Part shown: positions 20,946 through 32,434 of the stretch, in pieces | Layout: each line of letters begins with the position of its first letter | How positions within the stretch are numbered: the first letter of the stretch is position 1 | Source of the DNA: Chondrus crispus | Taxonomy: Eukaryota > Rhodophyta > Florideophyceae > Gigartinales > Gigartinaceae | Direction: 5' to 3' | Length of the DNA stretch: 64,000 nucleotides | Assembly: GCF_000350225.1 (NCBI RefSeq) | Contig: NW_005179102.1 | Location: 1-64,000, forward strand | Program-made: the position numbers and the translations under genes | Notes under the pieces: generated by a model | Databases searched by the model: none | Told to the model about the DNA's origin: nothing | What the model saw: the letters and a program-made list of their open reading frames with translations, nothing else

Positions 20946-21911
20946 TGTAGTACAATACGCACCTGAAAAGGGGGGTGGAAAGAAAGGAAAATATTTGGAT
21001 ATGAAAAGTGGTCCGGGTTGAGGGACACACGTGTGAATAATTGCACAGTTTTAATTTTTAATTATTTTATTTTATTTAGTTAATTGGTTGGCATTAATTT
21101 TGCTGACATTAGATTAGATCTAGGATCTAGCGCTGCGAGCTACTGTAGTGGCTCCGGCGGGGCGATATATACCTTAGCCCTCTGACGACGAAGTCAGTAA
21201 AGGTAACCCGAGTTGCCAGAGTCTGATATCGCCTTGGATGAAGTCCGTCTTTTACAAGACATTCCCTTTAACTAAAGATTACTTTATCCTTTGCGCTCGT
21301 GGGTCCCCTTTTTCCTTACCAAATTTCCTTTACTTCTCTATCCTCATTTCCCTTAATCTTGAGTTGTTCCCACCTTGTAGGATTGCGATCCGCAACGTGA
21401 CGTCATTTGCCATCGGGCTTCTGTGTTGGTGCACCAGTGGTGCTTTTCTCAGTGTTGGTTCCATCGGAATCTGGTTGCGACCGATCGGTTGTTGGTACTT
21501 TGCCATCGGGCAGTACGACAGTGTAGCGCTGCTACGTTTTCTTCTTTCCCGACGGGCTACGTTGCGACGTCCCCGTCGAAGACCTTATCAAGGGTATAAG
21601 GTGTACAAGGCGCTCTTCGAGCATTGGATTTACGACCCATCGGACCAGGTTTACCTAAACACCCCTCCGAACTCGTCGAGCAGTTGCCTTTACAAGTCTC
21701 TACCACCATTTCCCGATCCCGGGCTGGGCCCTTCTCTTTGCCCCCCCCTATCAGGGATCCGAGCTACTGCGGGCCGCAAACCCGCTTAAAGAGGACAGGG
21801 AGCTTCGAACACTCCGTAGCGCTGTGCCGTTGGCAGTTGGTGTTTTTGTTGCTGTTGTTTGTGTTGGACCGTCGGACCTTGGCCTCTGCCTGACAGGCGC
21901 GTTGCACTACA
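20946..21911 (+). repeat. LTR2, right copy (966 bp), inverted relative to the left copy
   Basis: It starts TGTAGTACAA and ends TTGCACTACA. The AT-rich block around 21040-21120 mirrors 16310-16400 in reverse complement, and the segment at 21150-21240 mirrors 16200-16290. The outside flanks of the two LTR2 copies (GTACC and ATTAG) do not match, so they are not the ends of one simple insertion. Confidence 0.8.
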
Positions 21912-22125
21912 ATTAGAATAACTAGGAAATAACGGGTGTAGCCCCGAGGGGACCAAGTACAGCCCCCATAGGCCCTATGGGTTGCGGAGGGATTACACGT
22001 GTCCACGGGGAGGTCCGGTAGAGCGGCAGTGGAATCCACGTGTACCGGTGGTACACGTGGTGGCGGCGAGCGCGATTTTGGCGAGATTAGGACAGCTGTC
22101 CCGGTACCGAGTACAGTGCACTACA
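21912..22125 (-). repeat. 5' LTR remnant of Element II (LTR1)
   Basis: It corresponds to 9828-10041 of the 3' LTR with about six substitutions in 214 bases. It ends GTGCACTACA followed by the CCAAT duplication, which ties it to the left LTR. Confidence 0.85.
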
Positions 22126-22130
22126 CCAAT

Positions 22131-22790
22131 TCGAAAGGTAATTACCTTATCGCCCGGTAAGTTGGGCAGCGCAATTCGCGTCCGTGTACGTACTGTACTC
22201 GAATCATACCGTCTAATGTATGATACCGGCGTACCTCGCTGGCGCCCAAGTGCAGGACCGTTACTGCCCGACGTGTAGTCGTACCGTTACAGTCTGACAC
22301 TGTAAGAACGGGGACTACTGTAGTAGATATAATAAAGTAGGGAAGGGGAAGGACTGGAGTGGGTCATGGATCAACGCAGTGGCATCATCTCGAAGGCCGA
22401 CCCCTTTGTCCCTTGGTTTCGTGCCTAAGTCTTTCGCCTGACTACGTTTTCGTCTTCCCTTTTTGCACATCGAGTACAACGAAAAGTACTCCACCGCAGG
22501 GGTAACGCACGACGAGCGCTCCGCATAGCGCCCGGATTCGTCCTCCGTGACGGCGTTGCCTCCGCACGGCGTCGAGTTACCACGTTGAGGACGTCGATCT
22601 TCTTTTCGTGGCATCGTTGTGTCGAACCCACACCGATCTACCAAAACCTCTACCAACCAGCTACCGAACTCCCTTCTGTCTTGTTTTGTGGTTCTTACTA
22701 CACGTGTGCACGGCACTCGTCGCATCTCGCACGCCTCGAACTACAGTACGACGTGTCGCAGCTCCCGCTACCCGAAGCCGGTCGAGCGCG
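22131..22790. other. No gene recognised
   Basis: Mixed sequence between Element II and the next Kelch repeat. GTACTGTACTCGAA near 22187 resembles the sequence just left of Element II near 9340, hinting at an older duplication. Short frames here show no family features. Confidence 0.35.
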
Positions 22791-23274
22791 GCACGTTCCA
22801 CTACACTCCGCGCCGCCGATCGCTCCACCACCTCGACCCCCCTGTCCCGAGCGCACCCGTCCGCCACGTCCCCGCGCCGCAGGCACACCCCGCACACCAG
22901 CCCGCAGAACGTCTCCGCTACGCCCGCGTCCGTCCGCCCCGCCACCGCCGCCCACCACGCGCGTCACCGGCCACATCTCGCCGCGCACCGCGCTCTTCGC
23001 CGCGTGCTACCGGCTCATGTTGCGCAGCAGCCCCACGCAGCTCGTCACCACGCGCGCGTTGCCCGCCCGCCGCTCCAGCAGCGTCCCCGTCGCGTGGAAC
23101 CGCTTTGCGTGGAGCTTCATGCACACCTCGTCCGCGATCGCGCGCACACGCCCGTCCCACCCGCCGCACTCGCCCACCACGGCGTCAATCCTCGCCTCCG
23201 CTGCTACCCGGCACATCACGTCCGCCACCGTCTCTGCCCAACCCGGTTGACGCCCGCTCGCCGTCGCGCCTCCC

Positions 23275-23457
23275 CCGCCCCCAGGCACGCGCGTCCGACA
23301 GTTTTTGCAGCCCGCTCGCCGCCACGCCTCCCTCGCCCCCCGCACGGGCGCCCGACAGTTTTTGCAGCCCGCTCGCCGCCACGCCTCCCTCGCCCCCCGC
23401 ACGGGCGCCCGACAGTTTTCGCAGCCCGCTCGCCGTCCGGCCTCCCCCGCCCCCCGG
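23275..23457 (-). repeat. Tandem repeat, about 63-bp unit, beside the sequence gap
   Basis: The block GACAGTTTTTGCAGCCCGCT...CCCGCACGGGCGCCC occurs about 2.5 times in succession; the minus strand reads (ARAGGEGGVAASGLQKLS)n. The N run that follows is where an assembler would collapse more copies. Copy 1 of the relic has only one degenerate unit. Confidence 0.75.
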
Positions 23458-23557
23458 NNNNNNNNNNNNNNNNNNNNNNNNNNNNNNNNNNNNNNNNNNN
23501 NNNNNNNNNNNNNNNNNNNNNNNNNNNNNNNNNNNNNNNNNNNNNNNNNNNNNNNNN
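23458..23557. other. Assembly gap, 100 N
   Basis: Exactly 100 N, a conventional gap of unknown size. Confidence 0.98.
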
Positions 23558-23853
23558 GCCCGGTTCAAGCCCCTTGTAGTACTCCACGCCGTCCAGCTCC
23601 GGCCCGGTCCGCTCTCGCCACCTCCGCTCCCCCCTGCGCACACGCGCGTGTGGTGCTCCACGCCGCCCCGCCCCGGCGCCCCCCACATATTCGCCACGAA
23701 CGCCCCACGCCCACCCTCCCACACCGTTCCCGTCGCCTCCCCGGCCCACTCTTCCTCCACGTCGTCTCCTCACACACAAAACTTCTCTTCGCCCACCGTC
23801 ATCGTGCAGCCCACCGTCCCTGTGGCCGCCGGTCGCCGCCCCCTAGTAGACAA

Positions 23854-26782
23854 AACGGCAGTTGTCGGACAGCTAGTGGACAGGGGGGGTCCCATGCGGA
23901 CAACCGTTGGCCACGTGTTGGCAGCTAACGGGACTTGGAAATTTAGTGGACAACTAGTGTCATCTAATTGGCCGTATCTGGAAATTTGCGTGAAGAGGTG
24001 CAACTACAGTTCATGATGAGGCCAGTTACTTGACGAATAATGGACAAAATTTTCCCCAGTTGTGTAGTTCCCGTGGGGGACGACGACGGCGGCGGGCGGG
24101 CAGAAAAAGGGGGGTTGCGAGGGAGGCGGGAGTGTAGCATAAACACCCCAGCGATAGGGGTGTATGCGCAGTTCGACCGAGACCCTTGTCGATCGGGAAG
24201 ACGGGGCTGAAGCGGGACACCAGCTAACGGCATCGGGCAGCGGGCCCGGGTAGCGTGGTAGAGCGGGAACGGGGAGGACGCCGGTACGCGCGAGCGGTTC
24301 GACGCCTCGACGCCCCGGCGCGGTACTGGGTAACGATCCAGTACCGACGGGCGGAGGCGGAGCCGGCTCGTCAGCGTACCGCGCGCGTCCTCAACCCGCG
24401 CTCGGTGCCGCTCTAAGGTAGTTAGCGAGCGCTACCTTAGAATAAGCGGGAAGTCGGACCTTGACGGTCGGTGGGTGACAAGTCCGTGCTTGTCCTCCTC
24501 CACCGCCGCCGGTCCGCTCCATATTTAATACACAAAACAATCTACAACTCTACAGTACCGAAGCACTGTAGTGGACTAATGTAGTACAGTTCGGACCGTA
24601 CTGTAATACTGTCAGACATTGGGGCTGACAGTACACGTGTGTGTGCGCGCTTCCGTCCCGCGCGATACACGTGTACACGTGTGTGGACTGTACCTGAGGG
24701 GTACACGTGGCCACGCGCAGTAGTACTGTAGAGCATCGGGCTCTACAGCACTAGATCCGTTGTTGATCTAATCTAACTAAAAAGCCCCAGGGGGGTTATA
24801 CTACAGGGAGGAAATGTGGTCGAGCGACACTTGGGAGATTCTTTGGGTGGGGGAGCGGAAGTTTATGGTAAAATTAAAGTTTCCGGGCGGTGACGCGGTG
24901 CGGTACTGTACCGTAGTCACGTGCGCGTGACGGCATGACGTCAACGCGCGACTTCCTCGCCGCGTCGACGCGTCTGTACAAGGCAGGTGCGGGAGGAGGG
25001 GGGCGGGTCTCAGCAGATGGCGAACGAGACGGGCTCCTGCATGATGCGAGCGAATTCGTCGTCCTTGCGCGCGGCGTCGCGGCGCACGAGCGGCTCGCAC
25101 ACCTGCTCGTCGGGCGTGGGCAGCGCGTTGGACAGCGGCGACTGCTGCCACCGGTCGCGCCAGTTACGCGCGGGTACCGTTGTACAGTAATTTACCCGCT
25201 CCGATAGATGCCGCATGCGTACTGAATACTGTACGTGTCGTCATGGACCGTGCGGTCATGTTTGTATTGTATGGGGGAGTGGCAAGTTGAGGACATCCTC
25301 GTGATCTTGCCAGCGTGCGGTACTGTACTAGTGTACGTACAGATGCTCGCTGCTCAAGTTACGCGATCAGGGCGGCTCGTGCAGTTGGGCTCAATACTCA
25401 TTCAATCCATTTGTCGTATGTCGCATAAGTCTCGATTTCATTCTCGGAAGTGCGTCGGAATTTGGAAGAAAGGACACTTTCTCGCCTCTGCCAAATTCCG
25501 CCTAGTTACACCTGTTGCCACACGTGTACGATTCTCAGTCGGTACACGTAGTACAACATCGCAAACTCCTGCTCTACTGTGACCTGCAATCTACTGATTC
25601 ATCCAGCCCATCGATTTCCTACGGAAATACCACCGTCGCATTCCCCTCAGCTTTCAACTCCCCCCTCCTCCCCAAAATGTCAGCCCCTCCAGTGACCCGT
25701 ATCCAGTGCCCAGAGGACTGCGGGTCGCCCACAGGGTCTTGCTGTTTAAAACGAAGCCGTTCATGTTTAATGAATCTGAGTACTAACGTGAGGAATGATG
25801 CAGTAGTATGTCAAACGGTGGCGTTGGTTCCCTTTACTGTGATCTAAAATTAGCTGAATGCACATATTGATTACATGACTTCATGGGCGAAATCAATCAC
25901 CATATGTTGTGACGGGCTTCCCTGTTCTCTCTTCATCGAAGCAGAGCGATATCGTATTGCCTCTCTACCCCTAATGAATGCTATAATACGAAATAATACA
26001 GTATCATGGTCTAAACTTTACAAGGCATGAACTCGATTCCGCATAAATGTATGTTTTGGTCACCAGTGCGCTTGCTGATATGGCCTCTTCCTGCCCTGCA
26101 GGATGTAAACAGTGAGCGTGTACTCTCCCTGTTGTCTCGAGGTTTCATCTGCGACTCCACCACAAACGGACAACTATTGACAAGAGCTCAAAGCGCATGA
26201 TCTAAAAATGGATCTGCATTCTCTCACCATTGGATTTTGAACTTCAAACGGCACGTAGCAGGAACCCCTCCCGCCCCCCCCCCCACTGACTCCGATGAGT
26301 CTTGTCCCACTGCGCGTCACCTCTTTAAAGTCATCAAATATTTCTGCGCATACGTTTACTCCTCACTGAGCCAGATGTGGTACTATCCAAGATCTAACCT
26401 CCCCGCCCGCGTTCTTCATTACCTTTTTCTCGTCAACCAAGTGGAGAACATTAATCGACTTACGGTAGGCGTAGAATTCACTTCATCTCCCCTGCATGCC
26501 ACCTGATTACAGCGCTATTGGTCCCCTAAAAGGCTTCCCTGAAGACATCTGGAAACAAGTGTGATACATACTTCAAGGATATATCGGGAAGCCTCAAGCC
26601 GCGTTCTACAGGATGTGAGTTGCTGCTGCGGGCTTGAAAATGTTTGCAAACGTCGGCCATCTGGTTCTATCTAGCCATCGTCGTAAAGCGGGCAGCTATA
26701 TGGCAAACAGTCAAGTCCAACTTCCAGTTTCAACTTTATTTGAGGGAAGCGTTATTGGCCATAAAGACCAATCTCATAACTC
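23854..26782. other. Left arm of the Tnp2-type element; no gene recognised
   Basis: A dense set of CACGTG and TACTGTA/TACAGTA words lies at 24540-24740. A minus-strand frame at 25010-25216 (LSNALPTPDEQVCEPLVRR) looks protein-like but is isolated. A C12 run is at about 26273. From 25.3 kb on the base composition becomes less GC-rich. Other insertions may be hidden here. Confidence 0.35.
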
Positions 26783-27835
26783 TCACAGCAGCATTCCTAC
26801 TTCTTCCTCCTGCGCTTGACCAAGGCCGCTTCTCGGGGGGATTTTTCGATTGCGACGTGCATGCCCAGCTCCGTTCTTAGCTACTGCTGCAGAGTTACCC
26901 GAGTTACGCTCGATTTGGGTTCGAGAAGAAACTCCCGGTCGGGTGGAAGGACTCGGGAGTCTCGTTTCCAACGGCACACAGGTTCTACCAGAACGAAAGT
27001 AGCTACGCGCGGTACGTGTGTTCCGCTCTTGCAAATCAATGCTACTCCTGCTTGCAATCGCATCTAATTCTGCATCTCGTAGCTTTGCCAACTCTGCCTG
27101 AAGGGCAGCAATGCGGGTGCCACGATTTTGCGCACTGAATTCATCTTCCTGCTGCGTTTCACTGTCCGAATCTTGAACAATTGTTCGAGCGGAGAACTCG
27201 AGTGAGTGATGTCCATCAGCAGCACGAGTTCCCACCACATCATCGTATTGACGGAATCGAACACGCGAACCACTCGGTGGGTCGTTTGGTAAGATCTCAT
27301 CGTCTTCCTCATAATCAAATTCCTCCCCTTCCGAATGACTATGCGTCTGACTAGGGATGTATGGCACAATGTAGACTGCTCTGGGATCAATTGTGGATGT
27401 CGTAGGGACTCGGGTCGCAATGTCTTGAACCGCCTCGTTTCGGGATTGTTCGGCCTCTCTATTTCCTGTACGTGCATCTATTACAGGAGTAGGTGATAGA
27501 TTGCCTGCCTGTGCCACTTCCAATTCTTTTCTTTGCGCGCGTCTCTGTGCCCCCAAGTTTTTGCGGTTCTCGCGGCTCACTGTTTCCATTTTCAGCTCGA
27601 TGAGGAGCTTAATCAGCCAGTCGTCTTCCCCTTGTGCAAATACCGAAAGTCCTGGGCTAGCGCGAAGATCCTGAACAATATCATCCATCAAGTCCCATTT
27701 CACTCGCGAGGCCTGATTGTACGTAAGGAACTCATATATCTTCATTCCTTTTAAGCGCCTACGCAATTGCGTATCAACAATACGGTATGCACGCTCATTT
27801 CTAAGTCGATCGTCCTGTTGACCCTCAAATTCCAA
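26783..27835 (-). CDS. Uncharacterised charged protein inside the Tnp2-type element (up to 350 aa)
   Basis: A long open frame of hydrophilic sequence. The N-terminal part (DDRLRNERAYRIVDTQLRRR, KWDLMDDIVQDLR) looks folded and helical. The middle is acidic (EGEEFDYEEDDEILPNDPP) and a short coiled coil follows (IAALQAELAKLRDAELDAI). The C-terminus is basic. The frame's first codon is TTG and it extends a further 20 codons upstream without ATG, so the true start may be in an upstream exon. It may be the second, TnpA-like protein of the transposon, encoded divergently from the transposase. No family recognised. Confidence 0.5.
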   Translation of the reverse strand: MEFEGQQDDRLRNERAYRIVDTQLRRRLKGMKIYEFLTYNQASRVKWDLMDDIVQDLRASPGLSVFAQGEDDWLIKLLIELKMETVSRENRKNLGAQRRAQRKELEVAQAGNLSPTPVIDARTGNREAEQSRNEAVQDIATRVPTTSTIDPRAVYIVPYIPSQTHSHSEGEEFDYEEDDEILPNDPPSGSRVRFRQYDDVVGTRAADGHHSLEFSARTIVQDSDSETQQEDEFSAQNRGTRIAALQAELAKLRDAELDAIASRSSIDLQERNTRTARSYFRSGRTCVPLETRLPSPSTRPGVSSRTQIERNSGNSAAVAKNGAGHARRNRKIPPRSGLGQAQEEEVGMLL

Positions 27836-28373
27836 CAGCTTCTTCTCAGGATTGTTTGGCTGCTTCTGATTGTGATTCTTGATGTAATTGTCCGCTTATC
27901 GCGCCGGGTTGCGTCGCCTGGAAGGGTCGCGCGAAGAATTCAACCCGATAGGGAGACCGGATTTCTTTTTCTGTCGTATGGGCCGAGGAATGAGGGATCG
28001 AGTCATGTCGGCTGGAGAAAGGTTTCTCAGTTCAGAGAAACAGAAATGTTATGGTTAGAAATGGTCCGTCTCCGGGCGAAGTGGACGTGATTTGGCTCAA
28101 TGCATGAGATGCCTCATGTGGTCTGCACATTCGTACGTACATATATCCATTTGTATGGAGCGAAAAGGTTTCGCTTGATTGACAAGTATTAACAGGTCGA
28201 AGCGAAACCACAATTTTCGCGCTCTTGTCACCGCGTGACTCAGACGACTCGGACACGGGTATGTAGAACATGAAATAAATGTCAATATTTATACCGATGG
28301 TACGTCGCTGTGCAGATCATCGGGGGATCTCCCCTTCCTCACATCGCCGTCTCCGATCGGGACTATTCTGAGC

Positions 28374-31300
28374 ATGGATGCATCTACTGAACCTCCTCGA
28401 TATGTATGTCTGGCGGACTACGCATGCCGATGTCGACCCCCAGGAAAAAAGGCGTCGAAGAAGACTATGCTACGACACAAGCGCGACGCAAATGTACGTA
28501 GACGGCAACAGCAATTGCCTCCTCTGTCATCGGGACCGTTTTTTCGACAGAAGCAGCTACACAACAGCGACATCGTTTTAGAGAGTTGAATGATTCCTCC
28601 GGCGGAAATGGAAAGAGCGATGCACATCGACCAAACAGTGGTACTCAATCTGTCCCTTCGACAATCCCGGCTACCCCAGCATTGAAGGTGTCATCGACAC
28701 GCTGCATCAACCGGGATCACCCACACTTCCATTGTTACAACCGCACGGTGACGTGTTTGTAGTGGCCCGCGGATCCAGCGGAGAGCAAAACAATTTAAGC
28801 GCAGCCAATGCCGTAAAAGTCTATGGAGATGATGAGATTACACCTGCGGATCACAATCAAAGCAGCTACTCGCGGAATCCGCAGGGGGGAGGGACACAAT
28901 CTGATTTCGCGGATGTCCTCTTGGCGGCATGTACAAGTTCTGGTTCAAGTTTTCTCCAGTCCATACAAACACTAGCATCTGACATTCAAGAGGAACGCGA
29001 TGCTGGACTGGATACAAACTCATCAGAGTCCGATGGTAGTGCTGACTCACCCTTAGTTCAAAGCAGTTTTGATGAGATGACGGCACCAAGTACTGGGACA
29101 GCAACTATTCCATTTCAGAGAGCAGCATATGATCGATTCCTTTCCTTTTGCAGAAGACATAAGGAACTATTCAGGCTTCGCGTCGACTTTTCGGTGAAGG
29201 GGACCGTAATGAAACGGATATGTAAGGTTATTGGGAATCTGCAAAAACAGCTAGCCGGTAACACACTCATGCAGTGCAAGGGATGGAAGTCTGCCCCACG
29301 CAACTTGATCAAATACTCTAGGCCTGATACTGTCAAATGTTTTTATGTGTTGTCGGGGGCATATGCTGTTGAGAGGTGTGTCCAGCACACCAGACACTGT
29401 TGTTTGCAAGATATGCGATAAAGAAGGCATGGCGCCCGACCTCACAACTTTTGAGGCCCTTCCACTGCTTTCGAGGTGGAAAGCCTGGGTCGCTGACGGG
29501 GCGAGCTGTAAATCCCTCTATGGCTATCGTCACGAAAACTCTACCAATGCACCGGACTCTGGGAATCAATACTTCTCCGACTACTTCGACGGATCGGTTT
29601 ACAAACAGCTTGTGGACAAACTTGGTGGTGAGGATGCGGTGAAGTGGGACTTGTTTCTCGCTGTTTCCTGCTATGGGTTTCAAACATTTGAGAACAGCAG
29701 TTACGATTGCTGGCCCATCACTGCCCTCAATCTCAATCTACCTCCAGAACTAAGATTTCTTTTGCGAAATGTTGTTCCTTTAGGCATTGTCAAGGGTCCA
29801 AGGCAACCGAAAATGATAGACACATTTCTGTACCCTTTCATTGATGAGGTCAATTCTATCAATAGTGGTGGTGGTACTGAGCTTTCTTTTCACGACGGTG
29901 CAACACAAAAGGTTCGCGTCCATGTTATGGACTTTACGGGTGACTTTCAAGCAGTTACAAAAATTTCTGGGACCGTTGGGCCCAACGGTAATCCCCTTGT
30001 CGGTTTTGTGAGTTTCACAGTTTTCATAAAGGCAGGTCAAATCACTATTACTTTCCGTCAAAGCTTCGCCAGGTCTTGGATGGTCGGAGAACAATTGTGA
30101 GGTACTACAATATGGAGACTCCTACACTTCGCGACCCACGCAGCGTGGATATCACCTTTTCAGAATTGTCAGATGAGGCAGACCTCACTATTCGGGAGCG
30201 AGACGCTCTAATAACCGATTGTGGGATTACTGGGCGCACTGCAATCTTTGACCTGAAAAAGTATAACACCATTCATCTCGTTTCCAATAGATATGATGCA
30301 CGAGACTTTGAACCTTGTGAGGCATTTTATGAAGATCTGGAAAGGCAAAAATGCTCACCTCGCCGGATGTGCAGATGCACCCCAGGAGTATGTAATAAGT
30401 GATTAACGATGGAAACAGATTGACGAGGAGCTACGGGAGTTGGGGACCAGTGTCCCGTAAGTCGCGTTTGGAGCGAAGCCCCGGGAAAGTTCTGTGTCAG
30501 GCAAATGGAAAGCATCGGAATGCAAACAATTTCTATTGCACTATGGCCTCGTTCTTCTGGATGGCTACCTGCCGATGAAATACCTCATAGGGTTCAAACA
30601 TCTTTCAGATCTCGTAGAGCTGTGTACCAGACCGGCATTGTCCGATGATGATGTTACCGAAATCGGGAATCTCTCCAGTTCGTCCGTCAGGCACATGGAA
30701 CGAGACTATTGCGAGTACAGTGAGGACCGTGTGGGAATATGCAAGTTTAGGGTACATCAATTGATTCATCTAGAGGAGAACATTCGAGCTTTCGGATCGC
30801 CTGTGAACTACGCGCAATGGTGGGTGGAGCTTTTCATCTGTTGGGTGAAGAACAGACTTAACGCGGGCGCCCTTCCGGCAGAGGCTCTAACAGAGAGTTG
30901 CAAACTAATTGAGAGTTACAAGATTGTGTTCAAGGAGCACTTTGTACGGTCTGACGATCACGACTCATCTTCAGACAGCGGTACAGAAGAGGTTATATCG
31001 AATGGTGGCAGCCTTCACCATCATACCAAAGATATCAGGATCTCTGGATACGCCATCGGGAACAGAACACTGAAGAGACTTTTAATCGATTATCTCGTAC
31101 GAACTGAGGATATGACCGCTGCTGATTCAGAGAGTTGTGTTCAGGATGAAACCGCCCAATGCTTCAAACAGATTCGTCTGAACGTAGGGACTTCGAAACA
31201 GAAAGTTGGGGCGTGGGATACACGAAGCTCACGCAAGGGTGCAACATCCAATTTCTACGTGAGTGCCGAATTTGAATCTGATCGCGGGGAAAATGCTAGA

Positions 31301-31393
31301 GAGGTATACTACGGTCGTATCCGTCGGATCTTGGTGTACAAATTTCACCTTCCCCGCGGGCAGGAACTCCGCCAACTAGTCGTTTCGGACTGA
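28374..31393 (+). pseudogene. Tnp2-family transposase, several frame changes
   Basis: The coding trace runs through successive frames: a Cys-rich start (YVCLADYACRCRPPGKKASK), a Ser/Asp-rich part (28732-29330), then the Tnp2 core at 29345-30100. The core shows ICDKEGMAPD, FEALPLLSRWKAWVA, YDCWPITALNLNLPPELRF and GPRQPKMIDTFLYPFIDEV, characteristic of Tnp2 of CACTA/Plavaka-type elements. The C-terminal part (30494-31393) has LPMKYLIGFKHLSDLVELC and FRVHQLIHLEENIRAFGSP, as in the DUF4218 region. Frame changes near 28590, 29380, 30090 and 30410 make it inactive unless some are introns. Confidence 0.75.
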
Positions 31394-32420
31394 GTTCCAA
31401 ATCTGAAGCGGACCTCTCTCGCCCTGGTATATGCACCAACAGCGGCCGTCTTTCAGACGCCAACAGTCGAAGATTCATCAGTGCTTCTCCATCGTATCGG
31501 GGTTATGGACCATGCCTATCCCACGCGAGGGAACAGCTCAAACCTTCGGGGTCGTCGTACATTCTTTCTGGACCCCGCATCGCGCCTGTACGCCGTCGAA
31601 ACCCCTGGAAAGAAATCCCCCGATGGAATAGATCGTTTTCTCGCCTCGTGTTCGTGACGATTCCGCCGGGGCAGTGCCGCAACTGACGGGGGAGGAGGAC
31701 GTTTGAGAATTCGATGACACAAGTAGTTGAAATTGACGTTGCATGCATATGAGGGAAATTTACGCAACGGTCCGGATGAAAGCTATGGCCGCATGATCCA
31801 ATACGGAAATAGAAACTGTGTCGCATAGAATGTTTGTAGATGAAGAACGGTTTCGTACAGGGATGGTGATTGTATGAGATTCCGGGGATGGTGCGGACGG
31901 TGGAAACGGCGTGAAATGTGAGAACATGAGCACAGGTCGGCTTCGTGTAATCCCGAACTTTGCGATAACGGGATCAATTCTTGTAAATATGTGTCATAAA
32001 TTCAATGTAGTATCATAAGGTTTAATCCAATTCGGGCGCCGCCGTCGACGGCGGTGAAGAGGCCGCGACAGGATTTGTACGTCCCACGTGTGTCTCTCGT
32101 TACAGGCAACCATTATTCCACTTGTCCATTTCACTGGCGCTTGTTTCAGCCACTTGGCAAGAATGTTCGCCAATTACAGATCCTTCTGGGCGTAGGGGCA
32201 ATACAATTTTTGAGGCCCGTACAGTAGGGGACAAAACACAGTATTCTCACTACAAGTGGACAGGGACTGGCACACACGCATAACTATTGGACAGTAATTG
32301 CTTGCACTGTGGCGGTATTGGAGTAGCTCTGGAAATTAGCATTACCCAGTCAATACGTGTCCGCTAATTGTCCACATGTCGGATACGCACGCGCCCAAGT
32401 GGTGTCCACTAAACGCGAAA
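31394..32420. other. Right arm of the Tnp2-type element; no gene
   Basis: Non-coding. A CGCCAACAGTCGAA word near 31459 also occurs at 19811 in ORF-A', probably by chance. Subterminal GTGGACA/TGTCCAC words lie at about 32258, 32290, 32368 and 32404. Confidence 0.4.
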
Positions 32421-32434
32421 TTGTCTACTAGGGG

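Larger units (their letters stand above)
9395..22125 (-). mobile_element. Element II: chromovirus with nested LTR2 sequences, bounded by TSD CCAAT
   Basis: CCAAT at 9390-9394 and again at 22126-22130 flanks the unit exactly, outside TGCCGTGCAC at the left and GTGCACTACA at the right. The integrase reads on the minus strand and the polypurine tract lies beside the left LTR, so the left LTR is the 3' LTR. Surviving parts are the 3' LTR, antisense ORFs A and B, integrase with chromodomain, and 214 bp of the 5' LTR. Gag, protease, RT and most of the 5' LTR are gone, replaced by 6.5 kb bounded by inverted LTR2 copies (15437-21911). The overlapping parts of the two LTRs differ at about 6 of 214 positions by hand count. 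Confidence 0.8.
22860..23839 (-). pseudogene. Kelch/Armadillo-like gene relic, copy 2, distal part
   Basis: It matches 7497-8320 in the same orientation, including the Armadillo-like frame (VMCRVAAEARIDAVVGE, RVVTSCVGLLRNMS). It stops exactly where the Tnp2-type transposon begins, and resumes at 32435. A 100-base run of N (23458-23557) lies inside. Stops and frame changes show that it is not functional. Confidence 0.5.
23840..32434. mobile_element. Tnp2/CACTA-type DNA transposon, about 8.6 kb, inserted in the Kelch repeat
   Basis: The ends are exact inverted repeats, CCCCTAGTAGACAA at 23840-23853 and TTGTCTACTAGGGG at 32421-32434. Within about 200 bases of each end the word TAGTGGACA or its complement recurs, in the manner of subterminal transposase-binding sites of CACTA elements. 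The interior encodes a Tnp2-like transposase. Left and right flanks join to reconstitute the uninterrupted sequence seen at about 8320 in copy 1. A target duplication is not clear because the target is all C and G. Confidence 0.75.

Noticed and set aside
31455..31475. Word CGCCAACAGTCGAA shared with ORF-A'
   Set aside because: Fourteen bases with no similarity around; too short to claim a fragment of the module.
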